A stretch of 64,000 nt of DNA from Budvicia diplopodorum (GCF_009800925.1 NZ_WOYF01000013.1:32414-96413), one strand, 5' to 3'. Shown: positions 26,438 to 37,235, counted from the stretch's first letter. Notes: generated by a model not told the origin, from the letters alone. Translations and numbers: made by a program.

Positions 26438-28219
26438 CTACTCCTGATACTCAAGCTCCGTTGCCGCCAGCTGTAGCTGATGCATCTGATAATAGCGGCC
26501 TTTCATTGCCAGCAGCTGTCGGTGAGTACCGGTTTCCACAATCTGCCCGCGGTTTAGCACCACTATCCGATCGGCCTCAACGATGGTCGACAAACGGTGA
26601 GCAATCACCACCAGCGTCGTTTTATGCCTTATGGCACTGAGCGCCTGATGAATCGCCTGCTCAGTACCGGAGTCTATATTGGCGGTGGCCTCATCTAAGA
26701 TCAGAACTTCCGGCGTCTGAACCAACACCCGAGCCAGCGCCAATAGCTGCTTCTGACCAACGGACAGATTATTCCCCTGCTCGCCCAGAATGGTATTGAT
26801 ACCGTTAGGCATGCCGTTAACCAACGCGTCCATTTGCGATATTTGCAGCGCTTGCTTAACCCGCGCCTCACTAATGTCGCGCCCTAGCGCGACGTTGGCA
26901 TACACCGTATCGGCCAGAACAACCGGATCCTGTTGCACCATCGCAACGCCGGATCGCAAAACCTCATGGCTGAGTGAATCTAAAGGCCGATCGTCTAAAT
27001 AGATCTGGCCGCCGTTCAGCGGATAATATCCCATCAGTAAGTTAGCCAGCGTACTTTTACCGCTGCCGGTATGCCCGACTAGCGCAACAAAACTGCGCGA
27101 CGCAACGGAGATATTTATATCTTGCAGTACGCATTTCGCCCGATTGTAAGAGAAGTTAATGTGGCGGATATCAATCTTGCCCGACAACAACGGTCGGTTA
27201 TCGGTACCATACGTTTGCTGCACGCCGTCCATCAGTTCGAAAATACGCTCACCGGCCACCACCGCCTGCTGCATCATCGCCTGTTGCGATGTCAGCTCGA
27301 TCAGGGGTTCATTCAATCGGGAGAGGTAGTTGATAAAGGCATACAGCACGCCGACGCCAATAGAACCTTCAGGGCTAAGCCCGAACAGGACCAACAGACC
27401 GCTGAGAATCATCGCGGAGATCAAACTTAGCAAAGGCCGCAGCAGTAAACTTTCCATCCGTAGCGTTTTTATCCGCATACGGTAATGCTCCTGACTGGTA
27501 GCATTAAGCCGCTCGCCAAAACGAACCTGCTGGCGGAACTGCTGTAATACGGCCATACCGCCAATTGCCTCGTTAAATCCGTTATTAATATCGGCCAGCA
27601 GGCTACGCACCTGACGAATGATCGGCGTACTAACGCGCTGATAGATGGTCATCAGCATAATAACAATAGGAAAAATGGTAATCGCGATCAGTGCCATACG
27701 CCAGTTAAGGCTAAACATCGCAATCAGCATCGCACTGACCAACGCTGCGCTGCGCAATACCGTAGCCACGACGGTCACGTACAGGTCTTTGATAACCTCA
27801 GTATCGTTAGTCACTTTTGAAATCAGCTGCCCTACCGGCTGGGTATCAAAAACTGAAATGGGCTGCTTAAGTGCCGCATCCATGACATCACTACGTATAG
27901 TCTGTACTACGCCAACGGCAGCATGATTAAACAGCAGTGCCTGATTATAACGCAGGGTCGCTGCCGCTATTTGAAGCAATAAGAATAGCGCACCCAGCCC
28001 GGCCACCTTCTCTATCGGCATGGAGTTTCTGGCCACCATGGTATCGATAAAATAGCTGATAATAACCGGCCCGCACACTTCGGCGCCCGCAGCCAACCAC
28101 AGCAAAAGCGCAGCGATAGTTAAAGGCTTACGGTAAGGAAGCCCATAGGTCAGCAGTCGTTTTAAGGTTGGCCACAGCTGCTGGAATTTTGGGGTTATTT
28201 TAAGATTTATTTCACTCAT
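26438..28219 (-). CDS. mdlB: MdlB, ABC transporter half (fused permease-ATPase)
   Basis: A 593-residue ABC exporter half-transporter: six membrane helices in the first 320 residues, then an ATPase domain with Walker [10 protein letters not shown], signature [15 protein letters not shown] and Walker [12 protein letters not shown]. It overlaps mdlA by 8 bp and pairs with it as a heterodimer, as in E. coli. The physiological substrate is not established. mdlAB next to decR is a conserved order. Confidence 0.95.
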   Translation of the reverse strand: MSEINLKITPKFQQLWPTLKRLLTYGLPYRKPLTIAALLLWLAAGAEVCGPVIISYFIDTMVARNSMPIEKVAGLGALFLLLQIAAATLRYNQALLFNHAAVGVVQTIRSDVMDAALKQPISVFDTQPVGQLISKVTNDTEVIKDLYVTVVATVLRSAALVSAMLIAMFSLNWRMALIAITIFPIVIMLMTIYQRVSTPIIRQVRSLLADINNGFNEAIGGMAVLQQFRQQVRFGERLNATSQEHYRMRIKTLRMESLLLRPLLSLISAMILSGLLVLFGLSPEGSIGVGVLYAFINYLSRLNEPLIELTSQQAMMQQAVVAGERIFELMDGVQQTYGTDNRPLLSGKIDIRHINFSYNRAKCVLQDINISVASRSFVALVGHTGSGKSTLANLLMGYYPLNGGQIYLDDRPLDSLSHEVLRSGVAMVQQDPVVLADTVYANVALGRDISEARVKQALQISQMDALVNGMPNGINTILGEQGNNLSVGQKQLLALARVLVQTPEVLILDEATANIDSGTEQAIHQALSAIRHKTTLVVIAHRLSTIVEADRIVVLNRGQIVETGTHRQLLAMKGRYYQMHQLQLAATELEYQE

Positions 28220-29951
28220 CTAAAGCCGCTTCCAGTTGCTGATAACGATATATGTTCCGATACCATCCTGATTGTTCAGAAAGCTGAGCATGGTTGCCCC
28301 GCTGAGCAATATGCCCATCCTGTAGCACTAAGATTTCATTCGCGTGCAGCAGGCCAGAAAGCCGGTGAGCGCTGATAATCAAGGTACGACCTTCCCCCCA
28401 GCTGCGCAGGTTTTGTAAAATCTGATATTCGGTCCGGCCATCAACCGCAGACAGCGCGTCATCAAGCACCAAAATTTCACTTTCCAACAGCAGCGCGCGG
28501 GCAATGACAATACGCTGCTTTTGCCCGCCTGACAGCATCACGCCCCGTTCACCCACTTCCGTGTTATACCCGTGCGCGAGGCTGAGAATATCGTCATGAA
28601 CGCAGGCCAAAGCGGCAGCGCGCTCAATGTCATCCTGTGAAGCACCCGGCCTGCCCAGCGCGATATTCTCGGCAATGCTGGCAGAAAACAAAAACGGCGT
28701 CTGGCTCACTACCGATAAGCGGGCCCGCCATTCATCGAGCTTTAACTGACGAAGCGGCAGCCCATGAAAGCAGATATCACCGTCGGTGACGTCAAACTGA
28801 CGCAGGATCAAAGCCAGCAACGTACTCTTACCGGAACCGGTCGGCCCACATAGCCCCAAGGTTTCCCCCGGAGCCAGCCGGGCGCGAATACTTTCCAGCG
28901 TAGGGGCATCCGCCTGCGGATAGGTAAACCGGCGAATATTAATCTCTAATACTCCGCGCGCTGCCGGAACCGAAAGTTCACCATCGGCCACTTCGGGCAT
29001 TTCAGTGAGCAAGCTTGAAATCCGGCTATAGGCCGCACTACCGCGTTCAACGATGTTAAACATCCATGCCAGCGCGAGCATAGGCCAAATCATCAGGCCC
29101 AAATACATCACAAAGCTGGTCAGTTGACCTAAGGTCAGCTGATTGTTAATCACCATCCAGCTCCCTCCGCCTACCGCCAGCATATTGGCGCAGGCAACGG
29201 ACAGGTAAATGGTCGGATCAAACCGGGCATCAACCCGGGCAACCATCATATTCTTGCTGCCGGCGTCCTGAGCCACGTCGGCAAACAGCCGCGACTGGTA
29301 ACGCTCAAGCCCAAAGGCTTTAATCATGCGGATGCTGGTTAAGCTTTCTTGAGTTCTATCATTTAGCGCAGAGAACGCTGCCTGAGCTGTTTTAAACCGG
29401 CGATGCAGTTGATCGCCAAAGCGTTTAATAAAAATGGCCATAAACGGCATCGGCAGCAAAGAAAGTAGCGTTAGCTGCCAACTGATCTGAGTACTCATGA
29501 CAACCAGCACCGCTAACCCGATCACCATAGAATCCACCATCGTAAGCACCCCCTCGCCCGCGGCAAACACCACTTTATCGACGTCATTGGTCGCTCTGGC
29601 AATCAAATCGCCGGTACGGTGGCGCAAATAAAAATTGGGATGCTGGCGGCTAAGCTGATGATAAAAATTGTCCCGTAGCTTAACGGCTAACTGATAAGAA
29701 GCGCCAAACAGCAGTACACGCCATACATAGCGCAGCAGATAGATCGTCAGGGCCGTAGCGAGGATGGTACCAACCCACATCAGTAATACCGTTGCGCTCA
29801 TTTGCTGATGGGTAATGCCATCAACAATGGTTCCGACCAGTTTAGGCGGAAGCAACTGTAATAAGGCGATAACCATCAGCAACGTCACTGCGCCTAAGTA
29901 GCGTTTCCACTGTAATACGAAAAACCAACGCAGTTGGGAAAACAATTTCAC
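28212..29951 (-). CDS. mdlA: MdlA, ABC transporter half (fused permease-ATPase)
   Basis: A 579-residue partner of MdlB: membrane domain ([14 protein letters not shown] motif in the first coupling region), then ATPase with Walker [11 protein letters not shown]-loop [11 protein letters not shown], signature [17 protein letters not shown] and Walker [13 protein letters not shown]. The Walker B ends Asp-Asp rather than Asp-Glu, so the catalytic glutamate is missing here but present in MdlB (LDEATA). This is the usual asymmetry of heterodimeric exporters. It starts 127 bp from the decR stop. Confidence 0.95.
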   Translation of the reverse strand: MKLFSQLRWFFVLQWKRYLGAVTLLMVIALLQLLPPKLVGTIVDGITHQQMSATVLLMWVGTILATALTIYLLRYVWRVLLFGASYQLAVKLRDNFYHQLSRQHPNFYLRHRTGDLIARATNDVDKVVFAAGEGVLTMVDSMVIGLAVLVVMSTQISWQLTLLSLLPMPFMAIFIKRFGDQLHRRFKTAQAAFSALNDRTQESLTSIRMIKAFGLERYQSRLFADVAQDAGSKNMMVARVDARFDPTIYLSVACANMLAVGGGSWMVINNQLTLGQLTSFVMYLGLMIWPMLALAWMFNIVERGSAAYSRISSLLTEMPEVADGELSVPAARGVLEINIRRFTYPQADAPTLESIRARLAPGETLGLCGPTGSGKSTLLALILRQFDVTDGDICFHGLPLRQLKLDEWRARLSVVSQTPFLFSASIAENIALGRPGASQDDIERAAALACVHDDILSLAHGYNTEVGERGVMLSGGQKQRIVIARALLLESEILVLDDALSAVDGRTEYQILQNLRSWGEGRTLIISAHRLSGLLHANEILVLQDGHIAQRGNHAQLSEQSGWYRNIYRYQQLEAALDE

Positions 29952-30078
29952 TTAATTAATCCGATAGTTAAAGTAAACAATGCTGGCAATTTTCGGGCAA
30001 GGATCGGGGCGAAAAACCACCCGTAGAATATCATTTCCATCAAGACCAAATGAAACTATTTCTCATTTAGCCGACCAA

Positions 30079-30540
30079 TCATTCGGGAATCGGTAAGCAG
30101 GTCGTGAACTTAATTTCTTCCATTGAAAAGCTGGAAGTCACATCGCTTAAGCCCGGAACGCCGTTGACCAAACGCTTATAAAAACGGTCAAAACTCTTCA
30201 TGTCGGTAACCTGCACCCGCATCAGATAATCATATTCTCCGGCCATGCGATAAAATGCCATCACTTCAGGCATTTCGCTGACTTGGTTAACAAAAGTCTG
30301 ATACCACTCGCTGCTATGACACTGGGTTTTAATCAACACAAACGCCGTCAGGGCTAAGCCTAGCTTTTCAGCGTCCAACAGCGCCACCTTATTACGGATA
30401 TACCCGTCATCTTCTAATCTTTTCAGCCTTTTCCAGCACGGCGTTGAAGTTAAGTTTACTTCATCAGCCAAAGCCTGAAGGGAAAGCGTGCAGTCCTGCT
30501 GCAAAAGATTAAGTAGCTTTCGGTCAATTCTGTCTAACAT
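30079..30540 (-). CDS. decR: DecR/CcdR, Lrp-family cysteine-responsive regulator
   Basis: A 153-residue Lrp/AsnC protein, with HTH at the N-terminus ([37 protein letters not shown]) and a ligand-binding RAM domain ([30 protein letters not shown]). It is nearly collinear with E. coli YbaO/DecR, which activates cysteine detoxification. In Pantoea ananatis the orthologue, CcdR, controls the divergent cysteine desulfhydrase gene ccdA. The same divergent pair is present here, so this is probably the cysteine sensor for the next gene. Confidence 0.92.
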   Translation of the reverse strand: MLDRIDRKLLNLLQQDCTLSLQALADEVNLTSTPCWKRLKRLEDDGYIRNKVALLDAEKLGLALTAFVLIKTQCHSSEWYQTFVNQVSEMPEVMAFYRMAGEYDYLMRVQVTDMKSFDRFYKRLVNGVPGLSDVTSSFSMEEIKFTTCLPIPE

Positions 30541-30662
30541 AACGGCACCAGAGAGAAAATATTTCTCTTATTTAGCGATTATAGAGTAAAAATAGCAATA
30601 ATTTTTTCTGCATTAATCGTTACTCTATCCAGACAGGGTTAACACCATTAAGGGGATAAATT

Positions 30663-31703
30663 ATGCCACGCCACTGGGTAAAACAGGCCATCAGTGAAAT
30701 TGAAGCCGACTTTCAACGTTCTGCCGATACGCACCTGATCCGCGTATGCCTACCCCAGTTTCCCGGTATTTATCTCTATCTAAAAGATGAAAGCACTCAC
30801 CCCACAGGCAGCTTAAAGCACCGCTTGGCCCGATCGCTGTTTTTATACGGCCTGTCGAACGGCTGGATAAAGCAAAATACCACCATTATAGAGTCGTCTT
30901 CCGGCAGCACGGCGGTTTCAGAAGCCTATTTTGCCCGGCTATTAGGGCTACCCTTTGTTGCCGTGATGCCAAGCTGCACGGCTAAACGTAAAGTAGAACA
31001 AATTGAATTTTACGGCGGACGTTGCCATTTTGTAGACCACGCCGCGCAAATCTATCAGGCATCAGAACGGCTGGCGAAAGAGCTTAACGGCCACTATATG
31101 GACCAGTTCACCTATGCCGAACGGGCGACCGACTGGCGTGGTAACAATAATATTGCCGACAGCATATTTCGCCAAATGGAGCGCGAACCCTCGCCAATTC
31201 CTGACTATATTGTGATGAGCGCAGGAACCGGCGGCACGTCGGCCACGCTGGGCCGCTATATTCGCTATCAGGGCTATGACACCAAACTGGTGGTGGTCGA
31301 TCCTGAGCATTCTATATTCTATGACTATTACCGCTGCGGCGATAAAACCCTGACGGGCCGCTGCGGTAGCCGTATTGAAGGCATAGGCCGTCCTCGCGTG
31401 GAGCCGTCGTTTATTCCTGACGTTATTGATGAAATGATTCAGGTTCCTGATGCTGCCAGTATTGCAACCATCCAATGGCTAGAAAAAATTCTTGGTCGCA
31501 AAACCGGCGCATCAACCGGAACCAACGTATGGGGAGCGCTACAGCTGGCCAAACGCATGCGCCAGAATGGTGAAACGGGTTCAATCGTGACCCTACTGTG
31601 CGACAGCGGCGAACGCTATTTAGATACTTATTATGATGAGCAATGGGTTAAAGCAAATATTGGAGAGTTGGGACAGTATCAGGCGGTATTGGCGAATCTT
31701 TGA
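30663..31703 (+). CDS. ccdA: CcdA-type PLP-dependent cysteine desulfhydrase
   Basis: A 346-residue fold-type II PLP enzyme of the cysteine synthase/cystathionine beta-synthase superfamily. The Schiff-base lysine is K52 ([11 protein letters not shown]), the substrate loop [13 protein letters not shown], and the phosphate-binding glycine loop [13 protein letters not shown]. Its layout, divergent from decR, matches the cysteine-inducible ccdA-ccdR locus of Pantoea ananatis, whose product degrades excess cysteine to sulfide, pyruvate and ammonia. AAGGGG lies upstream of the start. Activity is assigned from gene order and family; a cysteine synthase-like role is the alternative. Confidence 0.75.
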   Translation: MPRHWVKQAISEIEADFQRSADTHLIRVCLPQFPGIYLYLKDESTHPTGSLKHRLARSLFLYGLSNGWIKQNTTIIESSSGSTAVSEAYFARLLGLPFVAVMPSCTAKRKVEQIEFYGGRCHFVDHAAQIYQASERLAKELNGHYMDQFTYAERATDWRGNNNIADSIFRQMEREPSPIPDYIVMSAGTGGTSATLGRYIRYQGYDTKLVVVDPEHSIFYDYYRCGDKTLTGRCGSRIEGIGRPRVEPSFIPDVIDEMIQVPDAASIATIQWLEKILGRKTGASTGTNVWGALQLAKRMRQNGETGSIVTLLCDSGERYLDTYYDEQWVKANIGELGQYQAVLANL

Positions 31704-31778
31704 TATCTTATTCAGGGTCATCTGAGGCTACAACCGGGCGATATTGATTGGTTAACAAAGTTTATCTCACTATTACTC

Positions 31779-31802
31779 AAGGGGCCGCAATAGCGGCCCC
31801 TT
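31779..31802. terminator. Bidirectional hairpin between ccdA and rhtA
   Basis: A perfect 10-bp stem (AAGGGGCCGC/GCGGCCCCTT) with an AATA loop between two convergent genes. The flanking T/A runs are weak, but position and stability fit a shared terminator. Confidence 0.7.
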
Positions 31803-31853
31803 AATCATACCCATTGGCTGGTCGATTCAACGGCAAGCATCAACGCTAAATCA

Positions 31854-32768
31854 TTAAATAACATCACGCTCGGCAATGTTGACTACCTCTAACTTCGCCT
31901 TAGGCGTAATAGTCATTGAAGCGCCCATCGAAGCAATGATTACCGCAGCAAGCCCCGCCCACTGCATGAAAGATAACGTCTCATTTAGAAAGACCAGCCC
32001 GGATAGCGCGCCCATCGCGGGTTCAAGGCTGGTTAAGGTGCCGAAGGTTTTTGCCGGCAGGCGCGTCATGGCAACCATTTCCAACGAATAAGGCAGTGCC
32101 GTAGACAAGACGGCCACCCCAATAGCGACGGGTAAAATAGCCAACGAGAACATGCTGGCACCGGCATAGGCCACGCCAATCGGAAAGGCTATCACCGTAG
32201 CCACTAAAGCGCCTAATGCCACAGAACGGGTACCGTAATTAGCCCCGGCCTTCTGGCCGAATACAATATATAGCGCCCAAAAAACGCCGGCACCTAAGGC
32301 ATAACAGGCTCCGACCGGATCAACGCCGTTGACCGACTGGTTAAACGGCAGCAAAAGCCCCAGCCCGACAATCACTAATCCAATCCATAAAAAATCCACT
32401 ACCCGGCGGGAAGATAGCATCGCAACGGACAAAGGCCCGATAAACTCAAGCGCAACCGCAATGCCCAACGGTACCGTTCTCAATGACATGTAAAACATCA
32501 GGTTCATACCGCCCAGAGAAAGGCCATAGGCGACCAGCCACCATCTGGCTCCCGGTGCCGGCACGCGGGTACTGTGCTTACGCCATGGCCGTAAAAAAAT
32601 CATCAGAATAATGGTACCAAGCCCTAGGCGCAGCGCGGTCATGCCCTGAGCACCAATTATCGGAAACAGGCTTTTCGCCAGCGTAGCCCCGGACTGAATA
32701 GACAGCACCGCGATTAAAAGCAGCACAATTGGTAGCACAACGGATGATTTACTCTCTTTCAATGACAT
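31854..32768 (-). CDS. rhtA: RhtA, threonine/homoserine exporter (EamA family)
   Basis: A 304-residue inner-membrane exporter with ten helices in two EamA repeats. Blocks shared with E. coli RhtA include SIQSGATLAKSLFPIIGA, SLGGMNLMFYMSLRTVPLGI, ALEFIGPL and VLSTALPYSLEMVAMTRLP. It exports threonine and homoserine and protects against their accumulation. In E. coli rhtA (ybiF) lies elsewhere, near glnHPQ and ompX, so the position beside ccdA is a lineage difference. Confidence 0.9.
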   Translation of the reverse strand: MSLKESKSSVVLPIVLLLIAVLSIQSGATLAKSLFPIIGAQGMTALRLGLGTIILMIFLRPWRKHSTRVPAPGARWWLVAYGLSLGGMNLMFYMSLRTVPLGIAVALEFIGPLSVAMLSSRRVVDFLWIGLVIVGLGLLLPFNQSVNGVDPVGACYALGAGVFWALYIVFGQKAGANYGTRSVALGALVATVIAFPIGVAYAGASMFSLAILPVAIGVAVLSTALPYSLEMVAMTRLPAKTFGTLTSLEPAMGALSGLVFLNETLSFMQWAGLAAVIIASMGASMTITPKAKLEVVNIAERDVI

Positions 32769-32901
32769 AGATTTTTATACCTTCCCCGACATGCGCAAAA
32801 GCGAATACGACGGAGAATTGATTTTTCAGTAAGACACAATATCTCTGAGATAGCGCAATGATACTTGAATATATCCTTGAGTTTTACCCCCGGCGCAGAA
32901 T

Positions 32902-32932
32902 AAAAAAATGCCGGTGATATTCTCACCGGCAT
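32902..32932 (-). terminator. Terminator of fabB
   Basis: ATGCCGGTGA/TCACCGGCAT 10-bp stem with a TATTC loop, preceded on the plus strand by seven A (a U-tract on the minus strand), 47 bp after the fabB stop. Confidence 0.9.
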
Positions 32933-32978
32933 GTCATTCAGATAAGCAGAGCTAAAAGGCAACCAACGCCCGACAGGC

Positions 32979-34196
32979 TTACTTCTGGTATTTACGCATC
33001 ACTAAGGTTGCGTTTGTACCACCAAAGCCAAAGCTGTTTGACATCACGGTCGTCAATTTGCGCTCGGTTGGCTTAGTAATGATGTTCATGCCTGCGGCTT
33101 TTTCATCTAAATTATCGATGTTGATGCTAGGAGCAATAAAGCCATGTTCAACCATCAGCAGAGAATAGATAGCTTCATGTACACCAGCAGCACCCAGCGC
33201 ATGGCCGGTCATCGCTTTAGTTGAAGAAATTGCCGGCGTGTTGTCACCGAAGACTTCGCGAATAGCGCCCAGCTCTTTAACATCACCAACCGGCGTAGAA
33301 GTACCGTGTACGTTCAAATAATCAATCGGCGTATCGACACCGTCCATTGCCATCTTCATACAGCGGACTGCGCCTTCACCGGATGGAGCAACCATATCTG
33401 CGCCGTCTGAAGTTGCACCGTAGCCAACGATTTCAGCATAGATATGCGCGCCGCGGGCTAACGCGTGTTCCAGCTCTTCCACTACTACAATACCGCCACC
33501 GCCGGAGATAACAAAACCATCGCGGGCAGAGTCATAGGTACGGGACGCTTTCTCTGGCTCATCGTTGTATTGGGTTGAAAGTGCGCCCATGGCATCAAAT
33601 TCACAGGACAATTCCCAGCATAGCTCTTCGCCACCGCCGGCAAAAATAACGTCTTGTTTGCCCAGTTGAATCAGTTCAACCGCGTGGCCGATACAGTGTG
33701 CGGAAGTGGCACAGGCCGAGCTGATTGAATAGTTAACCCCTTTAATTTTAAAAGGAGTAGCCAAACAGGCTGATACGCCAGACGCCATGGCTTTAGTGAC
33801 CATATAAGGACCCACTGCGCGCACGCCGCGTGGTGAACGCATGGCGTCAGCACCTACGACCTGACTATGCGGAGAACCCCCGCCTGAACCGACGACCAGC
33901 CCGCTGCGAATATTGGATACCTGCTCATCGGTTAAACCGGAATCTGCAATGGCTTCTTGCATAGAAAGGTAAGCATAAATTGATGCATCACTCATGAAGC
34001 GAACAATTTTGCGGTCGATCAATCCATCTGTATCCAGTTTGATATTGCCCCAGACATGGCTACGCATGCCTGCTTCTTGCAGTTCCGAGGAGTGGGTAAT
34101 ACCAGAACGCCCGATCTTTAAAGATTCTAAGACTTCCTGCTTGTTATTACCGATACTCGAAATAACACCTAGACCGGTGATGACTGCACGTTTCAT
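32979..34196 (-). CDS. fabB: 3-oxoacyl-ACP synthase I (FabB)
   Basis: A 405-residue elongating ketoacyl-ACP synthase needed for unsaturated fatty-acid synthesis. The catalytic Cys is at about 162 ([14 protein letters not shown]), with His in [11 protein letters not shown] and TGHALGAAG and the gatekeeper segment [11 protein letters not shown] near the end. It is nearly identical in layout to E. coli FabB (406 aa). Two palindromic sites upstream (34248-34265 and 34267-34283) match FabR and FadR operators, the known dual control of fabB. Confidence 0.97.
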   Translation of the reverse strand: MKRAVITGLGVISSIGNNKQEVLESLKIGRSGITHSSELQEAGMRSHVWGNIKLDTDGLIDRKIVRFMSDASIYAYLSMQEAIADSGLTDEQVSNIRSGLVVGSGGGSPHSQVVGADAMRSPRGVRAVGPYMVTKAMASGVSACLATPFKIKGVNYSISSACATSAHCIGHAVELIQLGKQDVIFAGGGEELCWELSCEFDAMGALSTQYNDEPEKASRTYDSARDGFVISGGGGIVVVEELEHALARGAHIYAEIVGYGATSDGADMVAPSGEGAVRCMKMAMDGVDTPIDYLNVHGTSTPVGDVKELGAIREVFGDNTPAISSTKAMTGHALGAAGVHEAIYSLLMVEHGFIAPSINIDNLDEKAAGMNIITKPTERKLTTVMSNSFGFGGTNATLVMRKYQK

Positions 34197-34247
34197 TTAA
34201 TACCTCTTTCTACATTTTATTGCTTGGCGGGATTTCGCTAACAGATT

Positions 34248-34265
34248 AGCTTACACTTGTAAGCT
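34248..34265 (-). promoter_or_regulatory. FabR-type operator upstream of fabB
   Basis: A perfect dyad AGCTTAC-ACTT-GTAAGCT, closely resembling the FabR site of fabA/fabB (AGCGTACA...TGTTCGCT). It lies 52 bp upstream of the fabB start. FabR represses fabB in response to the unsaturated/saturated acyl balance. Confidence 0.75.
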
Positions 34266-34266
34266 G

Positions 34267-34283
34267 AACAAGTCCGATCAGCA
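34267..34283 (-). promoter_or_regulatory. FadR-type site upstream of fabB
   Basis: On the minus strand TGCTGATCGGACTTGTT matches the FadR consensus AGCTGGTCCGAYNTGTT at 14 of 17 positions, and it abuts the FabR-type dyad. FadR activates fabB in E. coli from an adjacent upstream site, so the arrangement is conserved. Confidence 0.65.
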
Positions 34284-34384
34284 AAATATATGCAACAAAA
34301 GATGTTAAATGCCTTACAAGACTGACAGCATGAATAGTACGCCAGCACCTGAATAGTCAGCCTTCCACTTTAAATGATACGTAA

Positions 34385-34624
34385 GTCTACCTCATTTTTC
34401 TTAACAGCAATGAACAGGGTACACCTGTTTCCCGAGAGTTTGACGTTGACTATTTCTCTCGCCAAAATGGGCAGGAAGAAATACGGGGTGAGTGCTTAGA
34501 GACGGCCAAATACCGGCCAGATTTATTGATACAGAAATCGGATTTGGTACCGGTGCGGTATATCGGCCATGGCCGCAGTTTGGTGAGCCGTGCTGCCGGG
34601 TACGACAGCCGCTGGCATCAATGA
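34385..34624 (+). pseudogene. mnmC: Decayed 5' remnant of mnmC
   Basis: Between fabB and yfcL, exactly where E. coli carries mnmC on this strand, the plus strand encodes NEQGTPVSREFDVDYFSRQN then GQEEIR, clearly the start of MnmC (GTPVSREFDDVYFSNDNG-like in E. coli). No start codon is left and the frame ends at a TGA at 34622. Out of frame, an EIGFGTG-like stretch near 34538 recalls the methyltransferase SAM loop. MnmC finishes mnm5 modification of tRNA wobble uridine, and about 600 codons are missing. Boundaries of the remnant are approximate. Confidence 0.8.
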
Positions 34625-34711
34625 AATAAAATGAGAAGATTTGAGATTGGGCTAATCAGCTCAGTTCACAGGCCAAACGCGCCGGATTCAAACCCAATGC
34701 AAAAGAGTGGA

Positions 34712-34984
34712 TTACTGAACCTGTTGGTGTAACTTGTTCCACAGCCCAAAGACTAAAACCTGATCCGGTGGTGATAGCTCACCGGCCTTAATGGCCTTAT
34801 TCAGACTGGCCTCAATCAGTTGCGCATACGATGCCAGATCGCTGCGGCCCTGCTCTTCGGCCTGAGCGGCGGCTAAGGTAATATGACCACGTAAATAGCC
34901 ACCGGCAAAAAGTTCGTCGTCGTCGGCCTGCTCAACGTTATTGTCAATTAACGCCAAAATGCAGCTTTCATATTCTGCGATCAT
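34712..34984 (-). CDS. yfcL: YfcL family protein
   Basis: A 90-residue acidic, helical protein matching E. coli YfcL (92 aa): MIAEYESCILALIDN, DDELFAGGYLRGHITLAAAQAE, KAIKAGELSPPDQVLV. Function unknown. It is immediately downstream of epmC (16 bp) in the conserved epmC-yfcL order. Confidence 0.9.
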   Translation of the reverse strand: MIAEYESCILALIDNNVEQADDDELFAGGYLRGHITLAAAQAEEQGRSDLASYAQLIEASLNKAIKAGELSPPDQVLVFGLWNKLHQQVQ

Positions 34985-35000
34985 TAAAAATCCTTAGTCA

Positions 35001-35549
35001 TTAAACCCAATATTCAGGATAAGGAAAATCATCGGCACTCAGCGGCTTCGTGTGATAAAAATTCTGCAAAGCCTGAATAAAACGGGCCGGACGTTCCGGT
35101 ATGCCATGGGCTAAATAGTCCATCACCTGAGCGTGTACTTTGCGCTGGAAAGCAACGCGGTCAAGCTCGATATCAGAATTCAGATTATCGCAGCTCACGC
35201 TAAACGGAAACCCGGACGCTACGCTGAACAGCCAGTCAAAGGCCTGAGGCTTAATTTCAACCACTTCAAACTCAGCCTGCTTTTCAGCACTACGCCCGTC
35301 AGGGCAATACCAGTAACCAAAGTCAACCAGCTTGCGACGCTCGGCACCGGCAATACACCAATGGGAAATTTCGTGAAACGCGCTGGCATAATAACCGTGG
35401 GCAAAAATAATACGGCTATAGGGCGTCGTTTCATCAGCCGGCAAATAAATAGGCTCATCGCCTTCGTTCACCAGTTTAGTTTGATAGTCGGCACCAAAAG
35501 TACGCTCAAACAGGTCAATAAGATCCTGTGGATTATGTTGTATGGTCAA
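35001..35549 (-). CDS. epmC: EpmC, elongation factor P hydroxylase
   Basis: A 182-residue iron enzyme (YfcM) that hydroxylates the beta-lysylated lysine of EF-P, the last step after EpmA/EpmB. Likely metal ligands lie in YYASAFHEISHWCIAG (E-x2-H pattern). Other conserved pieces are RIIFAHGYYASA, VDFGYWYCPDGRS and a C-terminal FPYPEYWV. Its yfcA neighbour starts the same conserved block. Length equals the E. coli protein. Confidence 0.93.
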   Translation of the reverse strand: MTIQHNPQDLIDLFERTFGADYQTKLVNEGDEPIYLPADETTPYSRIIFAHGYYASAFHEISHWCIAGAERRKLVDFGYWYCPDGRSAEKQAEFEVVEIKPQAFDWLFSVASGFPFSVSCDNLNSDIELDRVAFQRKVHAQVMDYLAHGIPERPARFIQALQNFYHTKPLSADDFPYPEYWV

Positions 35550-35579
35550 TGAAATTAACTCTGATTTTATAAAGGTGAA

Positions 35580-36380
35580 TTAAAAAAAGCCGGAAAGCCA
35601 CTGATGAATCTGGGCGCCGTGGTTATCATAAATTAGTTTGCAGCTCATGACGAACGACACGGTAATTAGCATCGGCCGAATCAGTTTTTGCCCGCGGGTT
35701 AACACCATTTTGGCTCCGATACGGGCACCGATAACTTGCCCGCCTAGCATCGCCAGGCCAATACTCCAAATGACCTTCCCACCGATAATAAAAAATAGCA
35801 GAGAGGCAAAATTCGAGGTGAAATTAAGCACCTTGGCGTGAGCCGTCGATTTAGTCAGGTTAAAACCGCACAGCGTTACATAGGCTAAAGCGTAAAAAGA
35901 GCCCGCTCCCGGCCCGAAAAATCCGTCGTAAAAACCGACGCCCAGTCCGGCCACCAGCGCAAAAGGCCAAACCGATAGCCGCTTTTGCCTTTCCTGCTCA
36001 CCCACTTTTGGACTAAACAAAAAGTACAGGCCAATAGCAATCACCAGTATCGGTAAAACCGCCCGCAGCAGATCGGCCTGTAGCCTTTGAATCAAAATCG
36101 CGCCGATGGTTGCGCCGATAAAAGTACAGAGAATGGTCCAGCGTTGGTCTTTTAAGTTAACCGCCTTTTGGCGGATAAAATAGAGGCTGGCGGAAAATGC
36201 TCCCCCCACCGATTGCAGCTTGTTGGTTGCCAAAGACTGTGCGGGAGGTAAACCCAAAGCTAACAACACCGGCAGAGTAATTAGCCCGCCGCCACCGGCA
36301 ATAGAATCAATAAAGCCAGCCAACATCGCAACGAAAAACAGTACCACATAGACTTCAACGCCGAACGACAACCATTCCAT
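35580..36380 (-). CDS. yfcA: YfcA, TSUP-family membrane transporter
   Basis: A 266-residue inner-membrane protein with about eight helices and two TauE/SafE repeats (AGFIDSIAGGGGLITLPVLLALG; GFYDGFFGPGAGSFYALAYV). The family exports or imports small sulfur- or carbon-containing anions; YfcA's substrate is not known. It lies 3 bp from the mepA stop and 30 bp upstream of epmC, in the conserved operon order. Confidence 0.93.
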   Translation of the reverse strand: MEWLSFGVEVYVVLFFVAMLAGFIDSIAGGGGLITLPVLLALGLPPAQSLATNKLQSVGGAFSASLYFIRQKAVNLKDQRWTILCTFIGATIGAILIQRLQADLLRAVLPILVIAIGLYFLFSPKVGEQERQKRLSVWPFALVAGLGVGFYDGFFGPGAGSFYALAYVTLCGFNLTKSTAHAKVLNFTSNFASLLFFIIGGKVIWSIGLAMLGGQVIGARIGAKMVLTRGQKLIRPMLITVSFVMSCKLIYDNHGAQIHQWLSGFF

Positions 36381-36383
36381 TTA

Positions 36384-37217
36384 TCATTTTGCCTTAAAGT
36401 GGCTGGCTAACAGCGCCTTACATGACGCAGGCGGCTCGGGTATTACCGGATCTTTCGGTTTAGCATTCGGTAGCTTTTTAGGCGCTTCCAGCCAGCTCGC
36501 CAGCTCGGCCCCACAGCCGTCACCGGCTGGGATCGCGGCCTGCTCTTCGCATTCAAAGCTCGAACTCGGGCAGCGTAAGCGCACGTGCATATGGGCCCGA
36601 TGGCCAAACCAAGGGCGAACTTTACGCAACCAAGTACGATCGATACCGGCGGTATCACACAGCTTTTGCTTAATCGCCGCGTTAACGAAAATTCGGGCAA
36701 CGTCTTTATCCTGCGCCGCCAGTTTAATCAACTGAGCCACGTCCGGTGACCATAGGCTTTCAACCACGGCTTGGCCGTTACCGGCAACTAAATCGATAGC
36801 CTTCGGATTTTTTAGCTGAGAATCACTCCAGCGCCCGCCGGGCAACTGTAACCAGACATCGACGTCGAGGCCACTCTGATGGCTGGCATGGCCGGTAGCA
36901 AAGCGCCCGCCCGCAGGCATTCCCATATCGCCGATCATCACCGTACCCAAACCGTTGGACGCGGTTTTAGTGGTTAACCGGTCAATAAACGCCAGTAAAT
37001 CAGGGTGACCGAAATAGCGCAGCTGTTGAGGGCGCATCACCTGATAGCCCGAGTGCTCTAAAGGCAACGCCTGAGCGCCAATAATACAACCGTTAGAAAA
37101 CTCGCCAATCGCCTGCGCCGTTCCGGCTACCGGCTCTTTAACCTGCTGCCATGGCGTAGCCGCCGTTGCGAAAGCAGCCATAGCGGATACCAGCGCTGCA
37201 AAAATCCAATTTTTCAT
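36384..37217 (-). CDS. mepA: MepA, penicillin-insensitive murein endopeptidase
   Basis: A 277-residue periplasmic LAS-type zinc endopeptidase that cuts DD- and LD-crosslinks in peptidoglycan. I start at 37217 because AAGGA is 8 bp upstream; an ATG three codons earlier is within the ribosome site. The signal peptide ends at AFATA|ATP. Zinc ligands are in [14 protein letters not shown] and in [11 protein letters not shown]. Six cysteines near the end form the disulfides known in the family. It follows aroC by 18 bp. Confidence 0.94.
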   Translation of the reverse strand: MKNWIFAALVSAMAAFATAATPWQQVKEPVAGTAQAIGEFSNGCIIGAQALPLEHSGYQVMRPQQLRYFGHPDLLAFIDRLTTKTASNGLGTVMIGDMGMPAGGRFATGHASHQSGLDVDVWLQLPGGRWSDSQLKNPKAIDLVAGNGQAVVESLWSPDVAQLIKLAAQDKDVARIFVNAAIKQKLCDTAGIDRTWLRKVRPWFGHRAHMHVRLRCPSSSFECEEQAAIPAGDGCGAELASWLEAPKKLPNAKPKDPVIPEPPASCKALLASHFKAK

Positions 37218-37235
37218 AAAAAACATCCTTGATAA

